Both the position numbers and the translations under genes were made by a program. The notes under the pieces are model-generated. The model made no database searches and had not been told where the DNA came from. It was given only the letters and a program-made list of their open reading frames with translations. A DNA stretch of 64,000 nt, from contig JAQOTA010000053.1 of the NCBI GenBank assembly GCA_029532415.1, forward strand, positions 4,526,001 through 4,590,000, given 5' to 3'. The stretch comes from Marasmius tenuissimus (Eukaryota; Basidiomycota; Agaricomycetes; Agaricales; Marasmiaceae). Of the stretch, positions 10,960-22,266 are shown one piece after another (position 1 is the stretch's first letter; every line of letters begins with the position of its first letter).

Positions 10960-11145
10960 GCCCAGTCGTGCTCGAGCTGCCCACTTCTGGTATACCCGCG
11001 GCAGCGTCATCCTCAACGAATCATACCTTAGCTCGAATAGGGACATCGTGCGATGGTACTACTATTTATTCTTCAATTGTATCGTACTAAGCATTACATC
11101 CACAGTCTGGCAAGCATACATAATTTATCACAAGTGAATGTCTTG
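10960..11145 (+). pseudogene. Decayed copy of a BRI3-like gene 3' end and 3' UTR
   Basis: The stretch 10985-11015 resembles the last codons of BRI3-like copy 3 (the TACCCGC...ATC.TC region at 7200-7225). From about 11040 it matches the downstream sequence 7245-7345: 'TATTTATTCTTC', then 'ATTGTATCGTA', 'ATTACATCCACA', 'TCTGGCAAGCATACATAAT'. The coding part no longer reads as CxxC. It sits just downstream of the esterase relic, so the esterase region lies between a BRI3-like gene and a fourth BRI3-like fragment. Confidence 0.6.
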
Positions 11146-11205
11146 TTGGTTCAAAGTCCTTAGTCCGATTCACCTACTCTATAACTGTCCACTAGTGCTT
11201 GAAAT

Positions 11206-13734
11206 TTAGCACTGGTCAATCAGCCTGTTCTTCGGCCACGGTTGCTTATAATCGTCTTTCCACGTCGTCAGATTGGGGTTCGCGTACGCCTCGGGGTACC
11301 TGCATGTCAAAGCGGATATCAGAATGGGGTCGCCGCGCCAAGAATCCAAGAGTGGGAACGTACTGGGCAATATAATCAGCAGTCGGATAATCCTTTGGGT
11401 CACATCCCACATTCATCGCGTTCGGGTCTTGGTAAACTCGGACGTAGTCTACGAGCATCCAGACCGGGAATACGAGATGTGCCAGGTCGACATCTCCGAA
11501 GTTTTCGGATAGACCCAGGTTCATGATGAGGTACTGAGGGGATGATAGTATTCTTATCAGTTGAGGAAGGACGGGATCTGTATATTCAACTGACCATAGG
11601 TTCTTGCGGAATTGGACGAGCCGAAATCTTGACATTATCATCAGGACCAAGTCCGGGACCTCGAAGAGTCCATGCTTTCTTGTTATCCGAGAGCCAGGTG
11701 ATGTACTGTGGTGGCAACCCAAGTCAGGAACATGTAATACACTCCAGATGACGACAAAACTCACTCCTTCGTCATAGCCTACGCAAGGTTATCATCGTGA
11801 GGATAAGCGCTTTGGATGGATGGCATTCGTTTACACACCTGGTTTATACTCGAAAGCATACACGGAGTGACATCCCGATTCCTGGGAGTAACATTCAGGA
11901 TCTAAAACGACGCCGAGTCAGTAGCGCGTCGAACATATTGAGAGTAGACTCACTGGTTCTCGTAACGCCTGATGCTGCTTGCTGATATACACCGCCCTTG
12001 TATCCGTTCATCACCGTGCCGGTGGAGTTGTAGATGATTCTGGTCTGAGCATTCTCGTTCCATTCATACTTGTAGTCGAAAGGCTGCAAAACCGGAAATC
12101 GTCAGAAAAGCAAGGAAGCACCTTTATCTAAACCGTGCTTACCGCAAACTGCCCAGACTGCGAGACTTCACCCTGGAGCTGACCGGATAGCGTGGCAAAG
12201 TTTGAGCCGACCTATATGACACGGTGAGCACAACTTGTTACCGTCAAGAGAGGCGCTGAACTTGCCTGTGCTTCAATCATATCAATCTCAGGGGCAGCGC
12301 GTCCAACGTACGATCCATCTTTGTGTTTAGGACCAGGATGCGATTCGCCGTTACACGTGCATCTCGACAGCCGTTGACCGGGAGAATAGGACAACGCGCC
12401 GCCGAACTTTGCGTCTCCATCGACGGTAGCAAGATAAGGTTCTCCGTTGAGGGTTTGGTTCTTCAGCGTTCCCACATCGCACGCGTCGTACGAGTACGGC
12501 CACTAATGTCACCTTATTTAGCTTGAGATTGCATCACGGATTAAAAAGGACCTACCAGTCCTTCGAGACTAGCACCGTATCCAGCACGACCTGGATAGAC
12601 ATCGATCACAGTGTCAATCGGGATTATGAATCTGAATTTAAGGGTATTCCCTCACCCAGATTACCCATCGTCCAAATAGCTGGCCAAAGTCCAGCAACGT
12701 TTGACATTCCTGGCAGCACAACGCTTGCTACTACCAACCCCCCGGTAAAGCAGAACTTATTCCAGGTCTGGATCATTCCACCCATAAATCTCATCCCATG
12801 GTTCGCCTTTTGTTGCAGGGTGATATTCAGATTCCCATTTACAGTGGTGATCGATTCCGGGTCATACCACTCCAGGTTGTTTGTCTGTCCGAAAGTACGT
12901 CAAGGCGGATCATTACGTAAAGAAGCGCCGTACACCCCAATAATGTAAATCAACCGCCTCCCAGTAAGGGTCGTCACCGGGGTAAAATGTTCGTCCGTCC
13001 AAGTTGAATTCGTCGCTGAAGACCAGCTCCAGCTGTTTACCATCTTCCAGCGATGTATATTTATGGGCGTCTTGAGGAGTGTCTTTGTCTATCAGACCCC
13101 AGTTTCCTGCGAACTGTGGAACCTGCCAGAGTTCCTCGTGAGCTTGCGAGTCAGTCGGAAAGGTTGATGACCTGCGAACCTGTCCGGTGGCGTTAACTCC
13201 TACTTTGGGTATAGTCGGCCGTTGAAAGGCAGATGCTATGGGGTATCCAACGCTGAAGTAGACGTGCAAATGATTAGCGATGATAGACCGCGCTAGGAAT
13301 GGTTATCGACGTACAACAGAGCCAGAAGCGCGGCAATCAACAGGATTAAACATCCGGCATTGCTCAGTCCTCGACTACTGAACACTGTGGACGATGGGAA
13401 GTCTCTATCTTCATCGTGGAGGTTGTCGTCGGGTTCGCGGTGGTTCCTCGAGACCGCTGAGCCCCATGTGTTGGGATCGGCAGGTAGAGAGAACTGGGAA
13501 CATGTTAGTGCCAAGGTGTCGATCTATGAGTGTCCTTGCCATGCACCTTGGCTTCAATAGACGATAGTTTCGAATTTCTTGGACTTCCGTTACTACTGGC
13601 CCAAGACGGATATGATGAGTCCTGTCAAGAGTCTTAGCTTCTGGAGACCAAGACCGAGTGGTACTAGAACGCACCGAAGTATTATGATATCCTCCGTCAG
13701 AATCTGGCCCAAGTCGTGTGTACGTGGTGGGCAT
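11206..13734 (-). CDS. KRE6/SKN1-family beta-glucan synthesis protein (GH16-like)
   Basis: Type II membrane protein needed for beta-1,6-glucan formation in fungal walls. Probable start at ATG 13734 ('MPTTYTRLGPDSDGG'). The cytoplasmic tail includes 'FSLPADPNTWG', then a transmembrane segment 'AGCLILLIAALLALL' (about 13330-13370), then the lumenal GH16-like domain: 'LELVFSDEFNLDGRTFYPG', 'GGLVVASVVLPG', 'GLWPAIWTMGNLG', 'WPYSYDACDVGT', and the catalytic-type motif 'PEIDMIEAQ' (about 12270-12295). It ends 'PWPKNRLIDQC' with stop at 11206. About ten short introns. One, at 12212-12265, has a GC donor (cag|gcaagt). The most N-terminal exon is uncertain: the frame stays open upstream to 13830 but only with a GTG, and an extra 5' exon is possible. 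Confidence 0.88.
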
Positions 13735-14956
13735 GAAGGACGGTAGAATTACAGGTGTGTAGGGGGAGGATGATGGTGGAGGAGGAGAAAGAGTGGGTAA
13801 GCTGCGCTTGAAACGGGAGTTGTGTGCCACTGCTTTATTTTCAATTCGCCTAAAGAGTTTGGGTGCGTCATGGATCTCCCCTCAGCTCCTCCTCTCAATA
13901 TGACATCGTTTGGCCCAGTTGCGGGAGGCACTCCACAAAGTTTCCACGCCTTCAGTTCATGGTGATAACGCCTCTAACACGTCGAGAAAATTTGTGCTGC
14001 GACCAGTTTTCGAGTTTGAAATGCCTGTAAACCGTCGGAAGAATGTGAGAGGAAATTGAGCTGCGGAGAATATTGCTAGGCCAATGCATCGAACAACGAT
14101 GAATTTGGAAAAGCGGTAGCGCGTTAGCGACCGCGTTGCGACAGGGCGTGGGAACTATTTACCGAGTTGGGCTTTTGCGGGCCTCAAAGGAGTCTCATTC
14201 ATCGCGGCAATGTCCGTCGAGGCTCTCATGATCGCCGCGTTCGGTCAACAAGGTCAGCGGTCAAATTTGCCTCTTTTCTTCATTGAGTCTTGTCTCTTTG
14301 CTGGCAGCTCGATAGAAGATTGCTTCACGGTTATCGACCCCAAAGACCGTGTGGACTCCAGTCTCCAATCTCCAATGGATTATTGAAAATGGATGAAAAT
14401 GGATACCGACTTATGATACTTCGCAAATCCGCTGCTACGTCTCGACATTTGCACGTACCTTCATCTCAACACTCAAATTTCATGAGGTTACTAGTAGTAC
14501 CTCACAGCCACAGGCCGCAGTCGGTCAGGGAGGGTCGCAAGATTGCCCGAACACATCACTTGGTGCATCGTGCTTGGGACCTGCACTAGTACTAGCACTA
14601 AAGTCTCACGAGCACTGGGTCCTGGCCCCAGGAACAGGGTCACTTCTTGAGGCAGTTCTCAAAGATATTGCAGCTCGACGTGCTCACTGCTCAGCGCTCA
14701 GGGTGAAGGGGCACAAGCGATGCTCACCATTCGCCAATCAGCTAGGTACCTACTTACCCGAGCCCGAACCCTCCAAGAAAGACCGCCCGATGCCCATGCT
14801 ACAAACTGAAACCGAGCTCGGTGCATGAGCGCCGCCGGACAGATTACTGAGGGTTTCTTGGAATTTTTGCTTTTATACCTACCATCAATGGCGATCGGTT
14901 CGTCTAGCTCGTCCCTCCTTTCGCTCGTACCTCCACGCTGCCCAACGTCAACTTAA
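13735..14956. other. Intergenic; right part is the upstream half of tandem unit 1
   Basis: No gene recognised. From about 14050 the sequence matches the region before the second membrane-protein copy (17320-18084). Shared landmarks are 'GCGTTGCGACA', the 'CTCATGATCG.CGCGGTC/TTCGGTC' area and 'TGCTCACTG.CCAGCGCTCAGGGTGA'. A TTTTATA box at 14871-14877, about 80 nt before the ATG, is conserved at 17995-18002. Confidence 0.6.
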
Positions 14957-16520
14957 ATGGCGAGCATCCCCCCAGGATCTGGACTGGAGTACCTCCTCTG
15001 TCTCGCTCGCAGCGAAAGGGATGCTGACATGCAAGGATACGCTGTAAGGCTTTCAGGTACGAGAGAGTCAAAATTCCTCCAAGCCCTAAGCCTGACCGGA
15101 ACGATTTTTTGTCAGCCTTCGTGGTCAACGTTCTTGTGGGTGAGGAACTATCTCAATATTCAATTGTAATCATGCCAGAGTTCTGATCAGACTGAACCCA
15201 GCTATACTCATTGCATGGTCCGATGAATCTGTCACAAGTTCGGTGAACACCATCATGCTGCAAGCGTTCACTATCCTTGTTGCATCGGCAGTAGCCACCT
15301 CCCGCGACGGCCTCTCCATTGCAGACGCCCACTTCTCCATTACGATCACAGCGTCCCCGCTTGCCATATACTTCCTGTACTCCGGCTTCCGATTCCTCCG
15401 GAAACGACCTAACCATCTCTACTCACGAATCGATACGCCCGGCAAGCAGTACACCACCCTGGGTTTATCTATCGCCCTGCTCATTTGGTGGATCGTATTT
15501 GACTTGTTGATCTACTTCAGCACCGTCTTCGAAAGCCCCGACTGTCCATTGACTCTGCAGGGGTGGCTAGTCTACAAGCTGTTTACTGGTACCTTAAGCT
15601 TGGAGTTTTCGAGGCCACTACTGCCCGTGCCAATCGTATTCTGGGTTATATACCTTCTCCGGCACTTCAAGGACATACGGGGGGAGTACAGGCGACATAT
15701 GGCGAACACGAGGCCGTGGCAGCATTTCCGTTGGGTTCAGACGACAGGGCGTGCCATCAAGTATTTTGTGATAGCTCAATGGTCAGTAAGCTTTCCTGCT
15801 AGTTATTTAGATCCGATATTTTAATCAAAGAATAACGTTGTTTTGACATAGGGACGTAATAACTCGGTCGCACAAATGGCTGTTCCTCTTTACGATCTGC
15901 GTCTATTACCTGACGTGGGGTAACTCCTTGATGCTCACCATTCTCGACACACATCAAGCCTTTCGTGGGCTCGCCGAAGCTATCGATCCCGATGTACAAT
16001 TACCCCCAGCTGAAGAATGGGACCCTTTGAATTATGGGCAGGTGGGTTTCACACCGAACTTTGCGGTCCTGTCAGAGCCCTGACTAAGCGTCGCTCCAGC
16101 TTCTCGCCGCAGCTGTGGCTGTCGAACCTCTCTGGCAGGTCTTGAAGTTGACATTCTTCAAACGTCACGAGCTATGGCAGTGGATCATAACGAGGCCACG
16201 GACAGTCATAGATGAAGTCGTGTTCATTATCACCGGTCGCCGGAACCCTTGGAAGCGCTTATTGGAGAAAGAAGAACACCGAAGGTCGTTGAGGTTTCTC
16301 GAGGGTGGAAAGACGGCCATGCAGTCGATGGATCAGGTCCACCTTCTATATAACGAGTCTGGCGAGCATGGCCAACGGTTCAAGTAGATACTGCAGCACG
16401 GGTGTTGATTACTTGTCTGGTGATGATTACCTATTTACATGATCTTTGAAGATTTGAAGAGTTAGTAGCAAGTACTAGCTTGGCCGTACACATTGCGCTT
16501 ACCGTAAAGTTGCTACGACT
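14050..16520 (+). repeat. Tandem duplication unit 1
   Basis: Direct copy of 17320-19640. It carries about 900 bp of upstream sequence, the membrane-protein gene, and about 130 bp downstream (including 'GGCCGTACA' and 'TAAAGT.GCTAC' after the stop). Unit start estimated by eye. Confidence 0.8.
14957..16387 (+). CDS. Multi-pass membrane protein of unknown function (tandem copy 1)
   Basis: ATG at 14957 ('MASIPPGSGLEYLLCLARS'). Splicing of five short introns gives about 400 residues: exon 1 to about 15056, a tiny exon 'AFVVNVLV' (about 15118-15140), then 'RLNPAILIAWSDESVTSS' onward from about 15191. Several hydrophobic stretches are visible: 'IMLQAFTILVASAVAT', 'SPLAIYFLYSGF', 'LGLSIALLIWWIVFDLLIYF', 'VPIVFWVIYLLRHF', 'WLFLFTICVYYLTW', and 'LLAAAVAVEPLWQVLKLTFF'. 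The charged C-terminus ends 'SGEHGQRFK', stop 16385-16387. No catalytic motif or known transporter signature is seen. The sequence is open throughout in this model, so I take this as the functional copy. A TTTTATA box lies at 14871-14877. Confidence 0.7.
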
Positions 16521-16786
16521 GTTATCAACTTTTCAGGCCCCTACAGATCTCAAGCTCAAGTCTCATCCAGGCCCAAATTAGGCATGAATCTCGCTGTTTG
16601 TGACGCGCGAGGTCGAGGCCAGAATCCGAGCCCATTGGTAGGACTGACTGCCAAAAATTGATTCACAGTGTCCTCCTGATCTTCAATCACGAGAATGGGG
16701 CCCAAAAGTAGCTAAGTTTTCATGCTTCGCTTATGAGCCTCGATACATGCATAATTGGTTTGATACAAAGGAAACCCTTGTATTAA
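16388..16786. other. Intergenic after tandem copy 1
   Basis: Holds the end of tandem unit 1 (to about 16520) and then single-copy sequence with no recognised gene. Confidence 0.5.
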
Positions 16787-17187
16787 ACTCGAAATCAAGG
16801 GGGTGGCAAGAATGGAATTTTCGGTCCGAGGTAGGGGGGGGGAGGGGGCCGAAGGCCCTTAAAAATTTTTTTGTACCTACCAAGATTTTGGGTTTTGAGG
16901 GGTCTTAGAGGCTTCTCAGAGGGTCTATGACGAGCATTATACTACGTTGAACACACACCAGATAGGTACCTCGCGTGTGCTGTGGCTAGAAATCGACCAT
17001 CAACGCCCGATGTTTCCAAGAAATTCGAAGCGCTAAGTGAAATAATGAGTTATCCGGCACGTGAAACCCATGCAGCTACCATATATAGCAGGAGGGGGGG
17101 AGGGGGGGGGGGTGCCCGACCTGGCCCGCTTAAAAAAAAATTCGACCTCGTACGAAAATTAAAGAATTGCCACCCCCTTGCTCGAAA
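16787..17187. mobile_element. Candidate MITE/foldback element with terminal inverted repeats
   Basis: About 45 bp at 16787-16832 recurs in reverse complement at 17144-17187. The shared core is CAAGGGGGTGGCAA, followed after a variable 6-7 nt by AATTTTCG and CGAGGT. Just inside each end are a long G-run (16832-16848; 17092-17112) and an A/T run next to a GGCCC-like stretch (about 16850-16872; 17120-17141), in opposite order relative to the repeat. No coding sequence of transposase type lies inside. I did not find a convincing target-site duplication. It sits exactly between the two tandem units. Confidence 0.5.
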
Positions 17188-17319
17188 TTTTGCTGTGCAG
17201 GCGACACTGGACGGGCGCTAAACGGATGCTTGAGGGTTTGAAACGTTTGACACAAGCCCCCAATTGGCGTCGGAGTTTGGTTTTATCATGATACATACTT
17301 ACGGGCCCCGGAAGAGTTT

Positions 17320-19640
17320 GCAACCCAGCCCGCTGCCCCAGGCGTTGCGACACAGCGTGGGAACTACTTACCAAATTAAGCTTTCGAGCAGGCCGCGGAA
17401 ATGTCCGAACTCATGATCGACGCGGTCATTGTCAGTCTGAGTCAACCATTTGAATCAGGTCAACATTGGACAAGATCACGGGTCACTTCTACCTCTTCTG
17501 AATCTCTTCATGGAACTCTCGCTACAATTTCTGGCAAGCCGATAGACGACCACTTTGTTATCAGCTCCAGCTACCGTAATGGACTCTAGTCTCCAATGGT
17601 CCATCGCTCTGGCATTGAAAAATGGGTACTGACTTACTCCGCAAATCCTCCACGGTCTCGACATGTGTACGCGCCTTCATCTTGCCATGTGTACTGAATG
17701 TTAGCACAGTCCTCAAGGGTCCTCACAGCCACAGACTGTGGCCAGTCCGGGGACCGGGAGGGCCTGCTTGAGACCTACACCATGTCACCACTGACGAGGA
17801 CAGGGTCATTTCCTGAGCAAGCTCCCGAAGATGTTACAGATCAGCGTGCTCACTGCCCAGCGCTCAGGGTGAGAGGGTACCCGACCCCGAACCCTCCGAG
17901 AAGGAACGCCCAATGCCCATGCAACATACTCAAGCCGAGCTCAGTGTATGAGCGCCGGTGGTCATATTACTGAGGGTTCCCTGAATTTTTTTGCTTTTAT
18001 ATCTACCATCAGTCTCAACCGGTTCGTCTGGCCCGTCCCCTTTCTAAGTTGTCTCTACTACTACGCCGTCCGACGTTGACTTAAATGGCGACCTCCCTCC
18101 CAGAATCAGGATTAGGATTGGAATACCTCATCTGTCTTGCTCGTAGCGAAAGGGATGCTGACATGAAAGGGTATGCCGTGAGACTTTCTGGTACGAGATA
18201 CTTAACCTTCCTCCGAAGACTAGTAAGCCTGACCGACCCGATTTTTATCAGCCTTTGTGGTCAACGTTTTTATGGGTGAGAAACTATCTCAATATTCAAT
18301 AGAAATCATGCCGAGGTTCTGAATGAATCGAACCCAGCTATACTAATCGCATGGTCTGATGTCTGATGAATCTGTCACAAGTTTGGTGAACACCATTATG
18401 CTGCAGGCGTTCACTGTCCTTGTTGCGTCGGCGGTAGCAACCTTCAACCGCGACAAGCTCTCCATAGCAGACGCCCATTTCTCAATTACCCTCACGGCGT
18501 CCCCGCTCGCCATATGCTTCCTGTATTCCGGGTTTCGATTCCTCCGGAAACAACCCAACCATCTCTACTCACGAATTGAAACGCCCGGCAAGCAGTACAC
18601 CACGTTGACCTTATATGTTGCCCTGCTTGTCTGGTGGATCGTATTTGACTTGTTGATCTACTTTAGCAACGTTTTCGAAAGTCCCGACTGTCCATTGACT
18701 CTGCAAGGATGGATATAGTCTACAAGTTATTTACTGGCACCTTGAGCTTGGAGTTTTCGAGGCCACTGCTTCCCGTCCCGATCGTGTTCTTGGTTGTGTA
18801 CCTCCTCCGACACTTCAAGGATATCCGAGAGGAGTATAGGCGACATATGGCGAACACGAGGCCGTGGCAGTATCTCCGCTGGGTCCAGACGACTGGACGC
18901 GCCTTCAAGTACTTTGTTATAGCTCAATGGTCGGTCAGCTTTCCTGCTGGTTTCTAGGACCCATTTCCATGTTTTCTCTTACAGGGACGTTATAACCCGG
19001 TCGCACAAATGGCTGTTCCTCTTTACGATCTGCATCTATTATCTGACTTGGGCCAACTCCTTACTGCTCACCATTCCCGACACGCATCAAACCTTTCGTA
19101 TGCTCACCAAAAATCTTAGACCTAATGTACAATTACCTCCAGCTGAAGAATGGGACCCTTTGAATTATGGGCAGGTGAGTTTTCACACCGAAAGTTACGG
19201 TCCTGTCTGAGTGTTGACTGAACGTCGCTCCAGCTTCTCGCCGCAGCTGTGGCTATCGAACCTCTCGGGCAGGTCTTGAAGTTGACGTTCTTTAAACGTC
19301 GCGAGCTATGGCATTGGATCATAACGAGGCCACGGACAGTCATAGATGAAGTCGTGTTCATTATCACTGGTCGCCGGAATCCTTGGAAGCGGTTATTGGA
19401 AAAAGATGAGCATCGACGGTCGTTGAGGTTTCTCGTGGAAAGACGGCCATGCAGTCGATGGATCAGGTCCATCTTCTATACAATGAGTCCGGCGACCATG
19501 GCCAACGGTTCAAGTAGATACTGCAGCACGGGTGTTAATTATTTATCTAGTGACGATAACCTATTTACATGATCTTTGAATATATGAACGTCTAGTGTCA
19601 GCCTGGCCGTACATAGTGCATTTACTGTAAAGTCGCTACT
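17320..19640 (+). repeat. Tandem duplication unit 2
   Basis: Direct copy of 14050-16520, about 3.2 kb downstream. It starts near 'GGCGTTGCGACACAGCGTGG' and ends about 120 bp after the pseudogene stop. Upstream, coding, intronic and downstream parts are all retained, so this is a DNA-level duplication and not a retrocopy. Confidence 0.8.
18085..19517 (+). pseudogene. Multi-pass membrane protein, tandem copy 2 (three frameshifts)
   Basis: Paralog of 14957-16387 with the same exon layout, start ATG (18085) and position of the final TAG (19515-19517). Compared with copy 1 it has three coding indels. A 7-base direct duplication of GTCTGAT at 18354-18367 makes the frame read into TGA. A 2-base insertion near 18712 ('GGATATAGTC' versus 'GGCTAGTC') produces another stop in the restored frame. 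A 4-base deletion near 19435 ('CTCGTGG' versus 'CTCGAGGGTGG') garbles the C-terminus. Between the lesions the amino-acid sequence is well kept. If expressed it would give only about 55 residues. The broken pieces appear as separate open frames at 18359-18718, 18709-18957 and 19249-19572. Confidence 0.85.
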
Positions 19641-20064
19641 CCCCTCGAAGACGAGGGAGGATCTTCGGAAAAACGGACTCGCAATCGGTCCTATCGGCTT
19701 GAACGGCTTTCCGGATCTCCAATCCTCTCCAACACGTTCTCCAACTCGCGTCCCTCATAATCTCGTTCTTGATTGGTTCTGGACCACTCAGGTTGCTCGC
19801 CGTTATCTGTCTGCAGCCGGCTGACTCGATTAATGTCATGGTCAACGGAATGGCTGTCTTAATACGTATGTTTTGCTTCTTTCTATTCGCCAGTGCCGCC
19901 TGACAAACAACACACGAGGCTAGTCTGAAAGCTCCTGAATTCATGTAATACGGAACTATGGAATACCGTTCCAAATTACCCTTGCCCAACCCTTGCCCAA
20001 GTCAAAAAAAATTCTTTTATATGTTTTCCACGATCCTGAGATAGCTTGACTCAGACCTCCCATC
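19518..20064. other. Intergenic before the MFS gene
   Basis: The tail of tandem unit 2 runs to about 19640. A minus-strand frame at 19636-19989 has no family features and is not called. A TTTTATAT box at about 20025-20032 lies some 35 nt before the MFS start codon. Confidence 0.45.
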
Positions 20065-22266
20065 ATGCCCTCGTTATCGGTCGCTGCACCCAATATCGTC
20101 GAGCCCGTCGTTCCCAACGTTCACAGAGACGATGACGCGCCCTCAGACGTTCCAGCAGTCGTTGTCACCAACCAGGACGAATCGGCTGTCGATATGGAAC
20201 CGATGGAGATGCCTGCTCGTCCACCAAAAGCAAAAGGACGATCAGTCTACGGCAGTTCTCTAGTCGAACGGAGAGGATCTGAAGCGGCCTATGAACTTCA
20301 TCAAGTACCCACATTGCTCTCTGAACGTCCTAGGAGACCGTCAGCTATGCGACAGGACTCGGCTGAAGACACTCTGATAGAGCTTAGGGGCTTGGGGAAA
20401 ACAGTTGAAGACGAGACGCCCGTGGCTACCCCCCGAACGGAGGTGCCTTCAACATCCAGTCTCGTTAATCACGATCAGACGCAGGATCAAGAAGTTCAGC
20501 AGACGAAGAAGCAAAAACGGAGGGCGATGATGCACTTGGCCGCGTTGTACTATTGTTTCTTCTTGGAGGGCTGGAATGATGGAACCCTTGGACCACTGCT
20601 CCCGGTCATACAGAGAGACTACCAGGCAAGTTTTCATGACCTCAGGGAGTTTTCCTAGCTCAGCAGGCGAGTGTTTGCAGGTCGGATTTGCAGTCGTATC
20701 ACTGCTGTTCGTCACAAATTGCATCGTACGTCCGAATCCAATTAACGTCTCGTTGAAGGAACTTGCATTCATACCGGATCCTGACCGCAACAGGGATTCG
20801 TAACCGGTGCATTCGTGAACGTTTACATTAACGATCGGCTAGGTTTCGGAAAGGTTATGGTGATAGGTTTGTTACTTTATCCAACACCCTTGTCTCGACT
20901 CAACGCCAATCAAAATTATCAGGCGCAATCTGCCAGCTTATCGCGTACATAATTCAGAGTCCTGCGCCTCCCTTCCCGGTTATGGCCATGTCATATTTCT
21001 TTGCTGGATTTGGACTATCCTTCCAGGTCAGAACAGCCCCCCATTGCATCCTCATTCTGCTGAAATCAATATTTCAACAGAATGCCCAAGGAAACGGCTA
21101 CGTTGGCTCGCTTCCCTCCGCATCCATGAAGTTGATGGTGCTTCACGCGTCCTACGGACTGGGTGCTTTCGTCGCTCCTCTCGTCTCGACCCACTTCAGT
21201 GGTACGCGTCACTGGAGTAGACACTTTGTCATCAGTGCATGTATCGCCGTTTCAAACGCGGCCGTATTGGCAGCTGTATTCAGAGGAAAACCGCAAAATG
21301 GTCCGTTGTCATCCATGATGATAAGTGGCCCTTACGACGGTTTGATTGATTTTTTGTTTGCTGTAGAGCTCATGCACGAAATCGGTATCAGTGTTGAGGA
21401 CCACGCTGCGACTCGTCGCGCAAACGCTGGGGCTGGAAGCGTCTATCGCCAAATATTTGGCATCCGTGCAGTGTATTTCCTGGCCGTATTTGCTTTGATC
21501 TATATCGGCATCGAAGTTACTGTTGGTGGTGGGTACCTCTCGCGCGTCACGGATCTTTTGTACAACTGATGTCTGTGGCCTATAGGATGGATTGTCACTT
21601 TCATCATCGAGAAGCGAGATGGTGGGCACAGCGCTGGCTACATCTCGTCTGGTTTCTTCGCAGGTCTGACATTAGGGCGACTGGCGTTATGGTGGTTCAA
21701 CAAACGAGTACGTATCACGATCATTTACCTCATTCTAACATACAGACGTTGACCTACCCCTATAGATCGGCGAACATACCGTCATCTTCGTTTACTCTAT
21801 CCTCGCCATCGCGTACGTCCCGCGACTCGTTTTCTGCTGCCCTCACACACTCGTTCCTCATGGTATATTTTCGTAATTGCAGGCTCGAAATCACCGTTTG
21901 GCTCGTACCGTCGATCATCCAAAACGCCATTGCCGTCTCGTTCATCGGTCTCCTTCTCGGTCCCATGTTTCCGCTTATGGTCTCACACGGCTCGCGCATC
22001 ATCCCAGCCTCCCTCTTCACCGGCAGCATGGGATGGATCACTGGTATCGGTATGTCAGGATCCGCAGCACTGCCGTTCATCACAGGTGTGTTGGCGGCCA
22101 AGTATGGTATCGGAAGTCTACAACCTTTGTAAGTGCTTCCTTTGACGTTTCCATCAGTGTTCTGCGACGATATGCTGACGGGGATTGCTCGTTTAGCTTA
22201 ATTGCGATGATGAGCACGATGGTGGGCATGTGGGCAATGGTGCCTAAGACTAGGAGGGTGGATTAA
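20065..22266 (+). CDS. Major facilitator superfamily transporter, BSC6-like
   Basis: ATG at 20065 begins a long hydrophilic N-terminus (about 150 residues) before the first membrane segment 'LAALYYCFFLEGWNDGTLGPLLPVIQ'. Later exons encode 'VGFAVVSLLFVTNC', 'GAFVNVYINDRLGFGKVMV', 'GAICQLIAYIIQSPAPPFPVMAMSY', 'KLMVLHASYGLGAFVAPLVST', 'AVYFLAVFALIYIGIEVTVGG', 'SSGFFAGLTLGRLALWW' and 'SIIQNAIAVSFIGLLLGPMFPL', with the stop at 22264-22266. This is the 12-TM MFS pattern of fungal proteins related to yeast Bsc6; the substrate is unknown. About nine exons. The first intron (20626-20680) uses a GC donor (cag|gcaagt), and the coding frame across it ('RDYQ|VGFA') is unambiguous. Confidence 0.88.

Noticed and set aside
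19636..19989. 117-codon minus-strand frame before the MFS gene
   Set aside because: No family features and it overlaps the MFS promoter and the end of tandem unit 2.
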